NCBI GenBank assembly: GCA_004347685.1
Contig: SLTJ01000024.1
Coordinates: forward strand, 1-40,621
Reading direction: 5' to 3'
Length of the DNA stretch: 40,621 nt
Source: Clostridia bacterium
Lineage (GTDB): Bacteria > Bacillota > DSM-521 > Neomoorellales > SLTJ01
Shown: positions 1 to 7,772 of the stretch, piece by piece
Position numbering within the stretch: the first letter of the stretch is position 1
Layout of the letters: each line of letters begins with the position of its first letter
Notes under the pieces: generated by a model
Told to the model about the DNA's origin: nothing
Databases searched by the model: none
Seen by the model: the letters and a program-made list of their open reading frames with translations, nothing else
Translations under genes and position numbers: made by a program

Positions 1-729
1 ATAAGCAGAGCCGAGTCCAGTACTATTTTTCAAGCTGGCACAGGGTGGCTGAGTAGTTACTCCGTCTCCATCATCTAGCATGAATGATGCCAGGGCGGCC
101 AGGTCGGAAAAGCAATGGGGATACTCTGCCAGGAAGTTTTTCATTTCCTTCCGGCTGTAACCCAGATGGGCAATATTAAATTTCACTTCCGGGAAATCTT
201 CCAGGAGTTTACGGGCAAAACTACCGTCTCGTGTAAGGTCTACATGTATCAGCACCGGCCACCCAAGGGAGGCCGCCTGGACTACGGCTTCGTAGTATAC
301 CCTTTGAAACCTTTCCTTAGAAATGCCCAGGGTCCTGGGGATGCTGCTTATTTCCACAGCCCTGTCGCCGACAGGAATATAAAGAAGCTTTAACCCGCCA
401 AAGCCCTGCTTTGCATACTCTTCCAGGCAGAGAGAATCGGGATCAGTAGCGCTGCGAATATCCAGGAAAGGTATTATCCGGCACCGGGTGTCCTCTTGCA
501 GCAGCTTCATCGTTACCGGGACCCGGCTGAGCTCCAATCTTGCCAGCCATTTCCATCCCCATGGCGGCACCAGTTTGGACATGGTTTCCCTGTCCTGTCC
601 GAAGTTGTCCATAATACATGTTACCGCGGCTGTTATCCCGCCCCGGCCACATTCATTGACCTGTTGGACAGCCTCCTGGCACGTGTCCATCCCGGCAACC
701 AGGTGCCAGTGCACATCTATAACCGGCAA
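1..729 (-). CDS. Amidohydrolase-family (TIM-barrel) metal-dependent hydrolase, 3' end outside window
   Basis: The 243 visible residues read through to the window edge without a stop. The N-terminus IDVHWH gives the first metal-binding HxH pair of the amidohydrolase-2 barrel. FLDIR, GGLKLL, LIHVDL and NIAHLG follow in the order of the barrel strands, with the His residues of the last two in typical metal-ligand positions, then SDLAAL. The family hydrolyses or decarboxylates small ring or amide substrates; the substrate here cannot be read. I chose TTG at 729 because it follows a GGGGAGG ribosome site, while the ATG further upstream is out of frame. A sigma-A-like promoter lies just upstream. 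The last 20 codons coincide with a repeat terminus (44-60) and do not look like the family's C-terminus, so the gene may be truncated there. Confidence 0.72.
   Translation of the reverse strand, partial: MPVIDVHWHLVAGMDTCQEAVQQVNECGRGGITAAVTCIMDNFGQDRETMSKLVPPWGWKWLARLELSRVPVTMKLLQEDTRCRIIPFLDIRSATDPDSLCLEEYAKQGFGGLKLLYIPVGDRAVEISSIPRTLGISKERFQRVYYEAVVQAASLGWPVLIHVDLTRDGSFARKLLEDFPEVKFNIAHLGYSRKEMKNFLAEYPHCFSDLAALASFMLDDGDGVTTQPPCASLKNSTGLGSAY
44..60. repeat. Repeat terminus shared with the element at 25951-26085
   Basis: Read on the minus strand this is GTAACTACTCAGCCACC. It matches 16 of 17 bases with the left end of the inverted-repeat element at 25951. The rest of this copy would lie at positions below 44 and beyond the window. 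Confidence 0.5.
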
Positions 730-773
730 TCTTCCTCCCCCCGCCGCGTATGGTCAGCATAAGTACAAGGTTT

Positions 774-802
774 AGCATAATACTGTTGCGGCCAATTTGC
801 AA
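774..802 (-). promoter_or_regulatory. Sigma-A-like promoter for the amidohydrolase
   Basis: On the minus strand, TTGCAA (797-802) and TATGCT (774-779) are separated by exactly 17 bases. They lie about 45 bases upstream of the TTG start at 729. Confidence 0.5.
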
Positions 803-910
803 TGGTGAGATTGGGGTGAGAACTACATTCATGCCGCCTCGTTCTTGCGTGGAGCTGCTTTCCGGCCTTTTGCTTTGATCTGCTGCCGGTGAGGGCCGGA
901 GAGTAGAAAG

Positions 911-938
911 AAAAAAGCGCGGCCAGGAGCCGGCCGCG
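911..938 (-). terminator. Rho-independent terminator, minus strand
   Basis: A 7-bp GC stem (918-924 pairing with 932-938) is followed on the minus strand by six U residues and further pyrimidines. No intact minus-strand gene ends directly before it. The nearest is the cotE-like gene ending at 1423, so it may close that transcript or a lost gene. Confidence 0.7.
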
Positions 939-1116
939 TTACGGATATTATTTTGTCGGGCGAAGCTTATAGCCTGATAACCGGCCTGGTTGGCCTGGCG
1001 TCAGGCCACGAGCCGTACCATTCGAGAATCTCAGGGTGAGGGGCTGGCCTCCCGGGTGCTGGCGGGGGACTATCTTTATATACAAAGTTCTTTGTCTTCC
1101 TCTGTCATTACGATGT

Positions 1117-1370
1117 GCTGCGCTTTTTGTTATCACGACTTCGATCACCTGGTGCCCCTGCTGGGGCGGCTCGGGATCGAGCAGGACGGGCCCTACAGCT
1201 ACCTGCCCAACTCCCTGAAGGATTTCCCGCACCAGGAGGAAGTGCGGCGCTTATTTGCGGAGGCGGGGCTACGGGACGCCAGGTACATCGAGTTAACAGG
1301 CGGGATCGTGGCCGTGCACGTAGGCAGTAAGCAAAATGAGTCGCGGGTGAATGGAAGGGGGATAGCGTGA
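1117..1370 (+). pseudogene. ubiE: 3' fragment of a UbiE-type menaquinone methyltransferase
   Basis: The last ~75 codons match the C-terminal end of UbiE/MenG, the SAM-dependent methylase that finishes menaquinone. Segments HLVPLLGRL, YSYLP, FPHQEE and LTGGIVAVHVG occur in the right order and spacing. The N-terminal two thirds, including the SAM-binding fold, is absent, and the sequence before about 1130 has no resemblance to the family, so this is a remnant. It reads against the neighbouring cotE. An intact copy probably exists elsewhere in a cell that also makes polyprenyl side chains (see 20347-21312). Confidence 0.7.
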
Positions 1371-1422
1371 TGCTGTCCCCCCTTTTGTTACCAGCCGGGC
1401 CGGTCCCGTAACAGGGCCTACG

Positions 1423-2004
1423 CTAATCATCGGGGTCCTTCGCGCTTTCCACTCCCGGCCAAACCTTGCGCGGCTTACCTGGCCAGGCCGGCTGTGCGGC
1501 TGGGTATCCGGCATAGACCAGCAGGTTGGCCTCCCCGTAAACTTCGGCGGAAAGTCCCATTTCCACCTGAACCTGCGCTGTTTGCCCCCCCGTGGCCTGG
1601 GCAAACACCGCATTGTGGCAGGAGGGTGGCTGGTGGAACCTCACCCGCGCCTTCAGGTTGGAGAAGGCGATATTGGCGGGTCCTCTAACCGGTATGTCCT
1701 CCTCGAAGTGAACCGGCGTCCTAACCACGAAGCTATCTCGTGCGCCCATGCACCAGATGTGCAGGTCATACTTGCCGGTAACCTTGACAACCTTTTCTTC
1801 CGGGGTGCGCTCGATGACCAAGACTGTTTCCAGGACCGGATTGTTTACGTGGCTGCCCAGCACCTGCGTGGCCTGCTCCCGCGCCTCAAGGGCTACCTCG
1901 ACATTTCGCCGGAAAGGGGCACTGGTCTTTCCAAAGACTGCCTGGGTGATGGTCTCAATTACAAGCGGCTCGCTGCTTTGCTTGGGAAGGGCACCCTCAC
2001 TCAT
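1423..2004 (-). CDS. cotE: CotE-like outer spore coat morphogenetic protein
   Basis: The 193-residue product resembles CotE, which directs assembly of the outer spore coat. Shared features are an N-terminal ITQAVFGK helix, a central beta-rich stretch with KVTGKYDLHIWCMGARDSF (compare the G.YDINVWYSY segment of Bacillus CotE), and a second half with a QPPSC motif and a repeated VEVE-like strand. It is slightly longer than Bacillus CotE (about 181 residues) through a Pro/Lys-rich acidic tail. I start at the ATG at 2004 because AAGGAGGG sits 8 bases before it; an in-frame upstream ATG at 2052 has no such site. Its presence with the CotS-like genes at 2.6-4.6 kb supports an endospore former. Confidence 0.75.
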   Translation of the reverse strand: MSEGALPKQSSEPLVIETITQAVFGKTSAPFRRNVEVALEAREQATQVLGSHVNNPVLETVLVIERTPEEKVVKVTGKYDLHIWCMGARDSFVVRTPVHFEEDIPVRGPANIAFSNLKARVRFHQPPSCHNAVFAQATGGQTAQVQVEMGLSAEVYGEANLLVYAGYPAAQPAWPGKPRKVWPGVESAKDPDD

Positions 2005-2101
2005 ACTTATCCCTCCTTGTACAGTATTGCCAGCCAGTATGGTTTGCTTCAAATTATGCGCCTCAGGTCTGCTGCGTTCACTGGTGCACTCATGTTATAT
2101 A

Positions 2102-2123
2102 GGCGCGGGGTACACCCCGCGCC
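2102..2123. terminator. Perfect 9-bp hairpin downstream of the amphi-Trp gene
   Basis: Arms GGCGCGGGG and CCCCGCGCC enclose a four-base loop. The U tract on the minus strand is poor (UAUAUAAC), so termination may be weak. The right arm belongs to a 27-base direct repeat. Confidence 0.5.
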
Positions 2124-2201
2124 TTATTCCTCCTCTTCCTGGAAACGCCCTCCGCAGACGGGGCACACAACCGAGGTACACCCCGCGCCTTATTCCTCCT
2201 C
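2109..2201. repeat. 27-bp direct repeat, two copies 66 bp apart
   Basis: The 27 bases at 2109-2135 recur at 2175-2201. The spacing is 22 codons, so the reading frame is kept. Each copy contains a run of Glu codons followed by TAA on the minus strand. The first copy in the coding direction carries the real stop of the amphi-Trp gene. Confidence 0.8.
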
Positions 2202-2432
2202 ATCTTCCTCCGTCCCGTCCACACCGCCTTCCAGCGGCCACTGCAGCTTGATGGTCAGTTTACACTCGTCTACGTCTTCCTGGTATTTGACGGAGCACTC
2301 CACTTCGCCATCCGGGAACTGGATACCCTTCCCTTCGACGCTCAAGCTGTTCTTGCCAATGCGGGAGGCAAGCTTCTTGAGGTAATCGGAGACTTCCGCC
2401 AAACTGCCGGCGTATTCATCGGTCCACTTCAC
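2190..2432 (-). CDS. Amphi-Trp domain protein
   Basis: This small acidic protein (about 80 residues) is an almost complete amphi-Trp domain: a helix with LAEVSDYLKKLA, the strand pattern SLSVEGKGIQFPDGEVECSV, then KLTIKLQWPLE ending in the conserved Trp. The domain is short and of unknown biochemical role. The tail is a run of Asp/Glu. Two GTG starts are possible; I prefer 2432 because a GAGGGGG site lies 8 bases upstream, whereas the start at 2441 abuts it. Beyond the stop the same frame continues for 22 codons with a CPVCGG motif and a second Glu-rich end, made by the 27-bp direct repeat. Confidence 0.7.
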   Translation of the reverse strand: MKWTDEYAGSLAEVSDYLKKLASRIGKNSLSVEGKGIQFPDGEVECSVKYQEDVDECKLTIKLQWPLEGGVDGTEEDEEE

Positions 2433-2584
2433 ATGATACACCCCCTCTCTTTGGATTGCACTGCATCATATGCACGTGAAGCACCGGTGGTAAGTATTTA
2501 CACTAAAAAAAATTAATGGCAGGCCATGCACCTTCAAACCATTGCTGGCAGTATTATGTATTAGTTCCTGGAAAGGAGTGTCCC

Positions 2585-3592
2585 TTGCCGATGGGTGACC
2601 TGCTGTCCCGGGTGCTGGGTAGCTATGACCTGGTCATTTCCGGCATCCGGCAGGAAAACCTGAAAGCCAAAAAGGGCGTCTGGTTTATCGATACAGATCA
2701 AGGGCTATTGGTGCTGAAGAAAATGCCGGTGGACAGCGTCGAAAGGCTACGCTTCCTCCTGGCCGCGGTCAGGCACCTGCAGGAAAGGGGGATCAAGATT
2801 CCGCCTCTGGTGCCCACCCGGAGCGGGGAAGCTTACGTGATGGCAGACGGTTTCTATTTTATTGTAAGCCAGGCGGTGAGGGGTTTTCCGCCCCATTATG
2901 AAAGGGAGCGGGAACTGGCGGCCATGGTAAAGGCTCTGGCCGCCTTTCACAAGGCATCTATTGGGTTCGTGGCGCCCCCCGGCAGCAAAGAAAGGTCGCA
3001 CCTGGGCAAGTGGCCGGAGAGTTATGCGGGGCAGGCTGTCGCCCTCGCGGAAATGGCCGGCTCGGCGAGGCTGGGGGACTTTTGGCAGAAAGCGGGGCCA
3101 TACTTGCGGATCTTCCGGGACAGGTGCCTGCAGCTGCGGGAGGAACTGCTCCAGTCCGGTTACTGGAGCTGGGTGGAGAAAGTGCGGCAGGGGGGAGGAC
3201 TGTGCCATCAGGATTTTGCCGCGGGTAACCTTGTCATCGACGCCTGCGGGGAAATCAACGTTTTGGACATAGATTCGCTCACCATGGACATCCCGGCCCG
3301 TGACCTACGCAAGGTCATGAACAAGGTGATGAAAAAGCGCGGCTCTTTTGACGCGGATCTGGGCGCCAGGATGCTGGATTGGTATTGCCAGGTCAACCCG
3401 CTATCCCGGGATGAGTTGAACGTCGTCCGCATTGACCTGGAATTCCCCCACATCTTCTGCGGGCTGGTGGGCAAGTACCACCAGGGGAGGGGGGAGGACT
3501 GGAGTGAAGGTAAGTTCCTGAGGAAACTGGAGGAAATAATCGCCTATGAAAGCTCCAAGCACGCGGGGCTGCGCAAGGCCCTGGGCCGTTAG
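2585..3592 (+). CDS. CotS-family spore coat kinase-like protein (first copy)
   Basis: The protein belongs to the CotS/CotI/YutH group, which has a protein-kinase/aminoglycoside-phosphotransferase fold. The N-lobe contains LVLKKM with the probable ATP-contacting Lys. The catalytic loop is LCHQDFAAGN (HxDxxxxN) and the metal-binding strand is LDIDSLTMDIPARDLRK. This is the typical CotS C-lobe, so the residues needed for phosphotransfer are present. In Bacillus such proteins sit in the coat. I start at TTG 2585, six bases after AAAGGAG; the frame is open further upstream but without a ribosome site. The next gene is an equally sized paralogue 10 bases downstream, and a glycosyltransferase follows, so the three probably form one sporulation operon. 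Confidence 0.82.
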   Translation: MPMGDLLSRVLGSYDLVISGIRQENLKAKKGVWFIDTDQGLLVLKKMPVDSVERLRFLLAAVRHLQERGIKIPPLVPTRSGEAYVMADGFYFIVSQAVRGFPPHYERERELAAMVKALAAFHKASIGFVAPPGSKERSHLGKWPESYAGQAVALAEMAGSARLGDFWQKAGPYLRIFRDRCLQLREELLQSGYWSWVEKVRQGGGLCHQDFAAGNLVIDACGEINVLDIDSLTMDIPARDLRKVMNKVMKKRGSFDADLGARMLDWYCQVNPLSRDELNVVRIDLEFPHIFCGLVGKYHQGRGEDWSEGKFLRKLEEIIAYESSKHAGLRKALGR

Positions 3593-3602
3593 GAGGGTGG
3601 AG

Positions 3603-4640
3603 ATGGTAACAGCGGGCGATGGCTGTGGCAACCTGGAGGGCCTGGCGGCCCGGGTTCTTTCCCGTTACCCCTTGCACGTGCTTAAAATAAGTACGGTGCA
3701 GGCGAAAGGGAAAAAGGTGGTCTGGCGGGTACGGGCGCGCGAAGGCCATTTTTGCCTGAAACGCCTGGGCAAGCGCATGGATAGCCTGCTTTTCTCCGTC
3801 GGCGCGCAGAAATACATGCAGCAAAAGGGAGCGATTGTGCCTGCCGTGCTGGCCGGCGAAGATGGGGAGATCACCGTGGTGGGAGCGGACGCCTTTGTGG
3901 TTTACCAGTGGGTGGAAGGGCGGCCTGTCTCCTTTGGCACGCCGGAAAGCCTGCGCCAGGCCGTGCGGGGGCTGGCGGCCTTTCACCGCCATAGCAAGGG
4001 ATACGTCCCTCCCCGGGGAGCCAGGGTCTCGCAGAAGTGGGACCGGTGGCCGCAACAATACGCCTCCATCCTGCAAAGGTTGCGCGATTGGCGGGAGGCG
4101 GCCGGGAGGGAAAGCGGGGCCTTCGCCGGGGCCTTCCGGGAGGAAGCGCCGTTTTTCATCAGGAGGGCGGAAAAGGTACTGGCGGCCTTGGGCCAGTCCG
4201 GCTACCAGCGGCTGGCCCGCGACCCGGCCAGCCACCTGGTGCTTTGCCACCAGGATTACGGAGAGGGCAACGCTCTCCTCACCCCGCGGGGGGTCTACGT
4301 ACTGGATCTAGATAACGTCAGCTTCGACTTTCCGGCCCGCGACCTGCGCAAGCTCATCAACAAGATCGCCGCGGCCCCGGGGGGCTGGAAGGTGGACAGG
4401 GCGCGCCAGGTGCTACGGTATTACAACGAGGAAGAACCGCTGAGCGAAGAGATGGAGGAACTGGTGTGGCTGGACCTGGCTTTCCCGCACCTGTTCCACG
4501 ACGTGGCCAAAAACCACTTTAAGAAGGGCAAGGACGAATCGTCCCTTAAACTCCGGGAGGCCGCGCGCGTGGAGAGTGCCAAGTCGCTGGGCTTGTTGGA
4601 AGGAGAGGACGGGAATGCGGGTCGCACTGGTAGCCACTGA
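3603..4640 (+). CDS. CotS-family spore coat kinase-like protein (second copy)
   Basis: This is a paralogue of the gene before it, about 345 residues. It has the same layout: CLKRL in the N-lobe, LCHQDYGEGN as catalytic loop and LDLDNVSFDFPARDLRK as the metal-binding segment, followed by a helical C-terminus. The ATG at 3603 is preceded by a clear AGGAGGG site, so the in-frame ATG inside the previous gene is not used. Its 3' end overlaps the glycosyltransferase start by 26 bases. A tandem pair of CotS-like kinases beside a glycosyltransferase resembles the Bacillus cotS-cotSA arrangement. The acceptor is unknown. Confidence 0.82.
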   Translation: MVTAGDGCGNLEGLAARVLSRYPLHVLKISTVQAKGKKVVWRVRAREGHFCLKRLGKRMDSLLFSVGAQKYMQQKGAIVPAVLAGEDGEITVVGADAFVVYQWVEGRPVSFGTPESLRQAVRGLAAFHRHSKGYVPPRGARVSQKWDRWPQQYASILQRLRDWREAAGRESGAFAGAFREEAPFFIRRAEKVLAALGQSGYQRLARDPASHLVLCHQDYGEGNALLTPRGVYVLDLDNVSFDFPARDLRKLINKIAAAPGGWKVDRARQVLRYYNEEEPLSEEMEELVWLDLAFPHLFHDVAKNHFKKGKDESSLKLREAARVESAKSLGLLEGEDGNAGRTGSH

Positions 4641-5772
4641 AAAACTGCCCGTTCCCGCCCTGCGCGGGGGCGCCATCCAGCTCTATATCCAGGAGGTGCT
4701 GCCTTACCTCAGCCGTTCCCACCGGATTAGCGTGCTGGGGATTGAGGACAAGGAGCTTCCCGCTTACGTGACGGAGGGCGGGGTGAAATTCTTCCGCCTG
4801 CCGGCCCGGTCCACCGAGGCGTACCGCCAGGCGGTGACGGAGGCCTTGGGGCGGGAAAAGCCGGAAGTCATTCACGTCTTTAACCGGCCGGCCTGGATAT
4901 TGCCCGTCCGGGCCGCTTCCCCGGCCAGCGCGCTGGTCTTGAGCGTTCACAACGACATGTTTAACCGGGAGAAGATTGCTCCGGAAATCGCGCACCAGTG
5001 CGTGGACGCGCTGGGCAGAATTATCGCCGTCAGCAACCACACGGCGGCCAAGGTGGCGCTGCAAGTGCCTGCGGCGCGGGCGAAGCTTACCACCGTCTAC
5101 TCGGGAGTAAACCTGAAAGACTATGTGCCCGTCTGGAAAAGCGCCGCCCTCTCCCTGCGCCGGTCTGTATGCAAGCAATGGGGGATCGCCCAGCGGGCCC
5201 CGGTGGTGTTGCACGTCAGCCGGCTATCGCCCAAGAAAGGTACGCACGTGGTCCTGGAGGCCATGGAAACGGTGTGGGAGAAAGTGCCCGCCGCCGTGTT
5301 GCTGGTCGTCGGCAGCAAGTGGTATGGCAGCAACAAGGCGGACGAATACGTGCGTCTCCTGCATAAGAGGGCGGCGGAGGCCAGTGGGAGGGTGATTTTC
5401 ACTGGGTTCGTCCCTCCCGCCGGGGTCTCCCGTTACTACGCCAGCGGGGACGTCTTCGTCTGCGCTTCCCAGTGGGAAGAACCGCTGGCCAGGGTGCACT
5501 ACGAGGCCATGGCGGCCGGACTGCCCATTGTTACCACCGACCGGGGCGGCAACTCCGAGGTGATCCGGGGCTTCGGCAACGGCTTTCTCCTGGAGGAGTA
5601 CGACAACCCGGAAGCCATGGGGCAACTGATCCTTTACTTATTGCAAAATCCGGAACAGGCTCGGCGAATGGGCCGGAGGGGCCGCCAGCTAGCAGAAGAG
5701 AGATTTAGCTGGGAGCGGGTGGCGGGGGACCTCCTGAAGATCTACCACCAGGCCGCCAGGGCACGCGACTGA
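4615..5772 (+). CDS. Family 4 glycosyltransferase, CotSA-like
   Basis: The 386-residue protein has the two Rossmann domains of GT-B family 4 enzymes. The N-terminal RGGAIQLYIQEVLPYLS is the acceptor-side glycine loop. NRPAWILPVR and LSVHND follow, then VSNHTAAKV at the domain junction. The donor site has HVSRLSPKKG, the conserved EEPLARVHYEAMAAGLPIV (E-x7-E) and GGNSEVI. It transfers a sugar from a nucleotide donor and is probably cytoplasmic. I start at ATG 4615 after AAGGAGAGG. Context suggests it decorates a spore coat component, with the next gene supplying an oxidised nucleotide sugar. Confidence 0.83.
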   Translation: MRVALVATEKLPVPALRGGAIQLYIQEVLPYLSRSHRISVLGIEDKELPAYVTEGGVKFFRLPARSTEAYRQAVTEALGREKPEVIHVFNRPAWILPVRAASPASALVLSVHNDMFNREKIAPEIAHQCVDALGRIIAVSNHTAAKVALQVPAARAKLTTVYSGVNLKDYVPVWKSAALSLRRSVCKQWGIAQRAPVVLHVSRLSPKKGTHVVLEAMETVWEKVPAAVLLVVGSKWYGSNKADEYVRLLHKRAAEASGRVIFTGFVPPAGVSRYYASGDVFVCASQWEEPLARVHYEAMAAGLPIVTTDRGGNSEVIRGFGNGFLLEEYDNPEAMGQLILYLLQNPEQARRMGRRGRQLAEERFSWERVAGDLLKIYHQAARARD

Positions 5773-5786
5773 GGGGGGTAAACGGG

Positions 5787-7112
5787 TTGCGAGTGGAAGT
5801 GATTGGCGCCGGTTTCGTTGGCGTGGTGACCGCCGTCACTCTGGCCCGGTTCGGGCACCGGGTCACGGTTTTGGATGTGGACGACAGGAAGATAGGCAAG
5901 CTGTCCGGTGGGACCGCCCCCTTCTACGAGCCGGGGCTGGACAGCTTGCTGCGAGAAGCGCTGGCCAGCGGCTGCCTGGATTTCCGGCTCTTTCCCGCCG
6001 GGTTGGCGAAGGAGGCGCAACTGGCCATGCTTTGCGTCGGCACGCCGAATGACGCCCGGGGGCGGACGGATCTCGCGCAGGTGGACAGCGCGGTGGCGGG
6101 ATTGCTGGCCCACGGGCTGCCCGAAACGATCGTGATCAAGAGCACCGTCCCCGTGGGAACGGGGCGCAGGCTGGCAAAGCAACTCAACGACGCGCGTCCC
6201 GCGTGCCGCCTGGTCGTCAATCCCGAATTCCTGCGGGAAGGTTCCGCGCTGCACGACGCCCTGCACCCGGACCGCATCATCGTGGGGGTGGCGGAGCCGG
6301 CGCAGGCGTCCTGCCTGCTGGAACTGTACCGCGAACTGGAGGCGCCGGTGCTGGTTACCGGTCTCGAGGAGGCGGAATTGATCAAGTACGCCAGCAACGC
6401 CTTCCTGGCCACCAGGGTCTCCTTCATAAATGTGCTATCCCGTCTTTGCGACCACTGGGGGCTGGACGTCAACGTGGTGGCGCGCGGTATGGGCATGGAC
6501 CACCGGATCGGCGGGCAATTCCTGCAAGCCGGGATCGGGTTTGGCGGGTCCTGCCTGCCCAAGGACCTGGATGGCCTCATCAGCCAGGCTGCCGCGTGCG
6601 GGGAGAACGTCAACCTTCTCCGTGCCGTGCGATGGGTGAACGAAACCCAGCCGGCCTGGGTCATGGAGAAAATCGAACGTGCCCTGGGCGGTTTGCAAGG
6701 TAAGCGTGTGGCCGCCTGGGGCCTGAGCTTCAAGGCGGGCACGGACGACCGGAGGGGATCACCGGCGCTGGAACTCCTGGGAAGATTGTTGGAGGCCGGA
6801 GCCAGCGTCATCGCCTATGATCCCACCGCCACGGGTGGCCCGGAATTACCGCCGGGCCTGCAGATGGCTGGCAGCCTCTATGAGCCCCTGTCCCAGGCCG
6901 ACCTGCTGCTGGTGCTTACCGAGTGGCAGGAGTTCCAAGAAGCCGACTGGGACAGGGTGAAGAGCCTGCTCAAGGGGAACGTCGTGCTGGATGGGCGAAA
7001 CTGCCTGGACCCGGACCGTTTGGCCACCGCCGGACTGACCTACCTGGGTGTAGGGCGGGGGAGGCCAGTGGAATTACGGAAGGGGTGCTTCGTATGGCCA
7101 CCTGCGTCGTGA
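5787..7112 (+). CDS. UDP-glucose/GDP-mannose dehydrogenase family protein (probable UDP-glucose 6-dehydrogenase)
   Basis: The 441-residue enzyme oxidises a nucleotide sugar to its uronic acid in two NAD-dependent steps. The N-terminal Rossmann fold starts VIGAGFVGVVTA. NPEFLREGSA is conserved in the family, the central helix has LIKYASNAFLATR, and the catalytic Cys is C256 in GFGGSCLPKDL. The C-terminal half has WGLSFKAGTDDRRGSPA. The start is TTG at 5787 behind a GAGGGGGG site. It lies 14 bases after the glycosyltransferase. Its last 19 bases overlap the start of the broken epimerase, which would have been the next step on the same sugar. Confidence 0.85.
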   Translation: MRVEVIGAGFVGVVTAVTLARFGHRVTVLDVDDRKIGKLSGGTAPFYEPGLDSLLREALASGCLDFRLFPAGLAKEAQLAMLCVGTPNDARGRTDLAQVDSAVAGLLAHGLPETIVIKSTVPVGTGRRLAKQLNDARPACRLVVNPEFLREGSALHDALHPDRIIVGVAEPAQASCLLELYRELEAPVLVTGLEEAELIKYASNAFLATRVSFINVLSRLCDHWGLDVNVVARGMGMDHRIGGQFLQAGIGFGGSCLPKDLDGLISQAAACGENVNLLRAVRWVNETQPAWVMEKIERALGGLQGKRVAAWGLSFKAGTDDRRGSPALELLGRLLEAGASVIAYDPTATGGPELPPGLQMAGSLYEPLSQADLLLVLTEWQEFQEADWDRVKSLLKGNVVLDGRNCLDPDRLATAGLTYLGVGRGRPVELRKGCFVWPPAS

Positions 7113-7712
7113 CCGGCGTGGCGGGATTCATCGGTTCGACCCTGGCGGAGCGGTTGCTGGCGATGGGACACCAGGTCAGGGGCGTGGACTGTTTGAGCCC
7201 CAGTTATGACCCGCTGCTGAAGGAGAGGAGCCTGGCCGACCTTAAAACGCAGGCAGGTTTTCAATTCTTCCGGCTGGACCTGGTGGAAGGTGTATGGACC
7301 GCGACAAAGGCCGGACATGGCCATTTACCGCTTCATGAACCTGATCATGGAGGGGAAACCGCTGCCGGTTTTCGGCGACGGCCAGCAAAAGAGGGACCTT
7401 ACCTACGTGGAGGACGTGGTGAGGGCCAACTGCCTGGCCATGGAAAGGGCGGTAGAAGGCCGGGCCTTCGATATAGGTACCGGCCAGCCGGTCATCCTCC
7501 TGGAACTGGTCGAGGCCATTTAAGCGGTGACCGGGAAAAAGGCCGCAATAAGACACCTTGCCGCGCAGCCTGGGGATGTGCGGGAGACCAGGGCCGAGCT
7601 GGAGGCTTCCGCCCGCTACCTGGGATACGTACCGCAAGTGGAGCTCAGGACGGGACTGGGGCGGCAGTGGGAGTGGATGTGCGAAAGACGGAGCACGCAG
7701 ATCAATTCCTGA
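7094..7712 (+). pseudogene. NAD-dependent sugar epimerase/dehydratase, broken by deletion, frameshift and nonsense codon
   Basis: Three pieces of one extended SDR gene lie in order. From the ATG at 7094 the product has a normal start (VTGVAGFIGSTLAERLL) and reaches FRLDLVEG near 7288. The next recognisable sequence, in another frame, is VYGPRQRPDMAIYRF, which in intact family members lies more than 100 residues later. The catalytic Ser and YxxxK are therefore gone. The frame runs to a TAA at 7521, directly after ELVEAI, and then continues in the same frame with GKKAAIRHLAAQPGDVRET up to 7712. The family epimerises UDP-glucose or UDP-glucuronate. Loss seems recent because both halves remain clearly recognisable. 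Confidence 0.85.
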
Positions 7713-7772
7713 AAGGAACTTTATTCGGCAAACCGTTTTCTGTGCAGGGCGCCGGCCAGGAACGTGTGAAGG

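Noticed and set aside
1582-2385. Plus-strand open frame across cotE and the amphi-Trp gene
   Set aside because: Low-complexity Ser/Pro-rich translation antisense to two recognisable genes.
7290-7523. A separate small sugar-epimerase-like gene
   Set aside because: It lacks the nucleotide-binding start and catalytic residues and lies in line with the other two fragments, so it is one broken gene.
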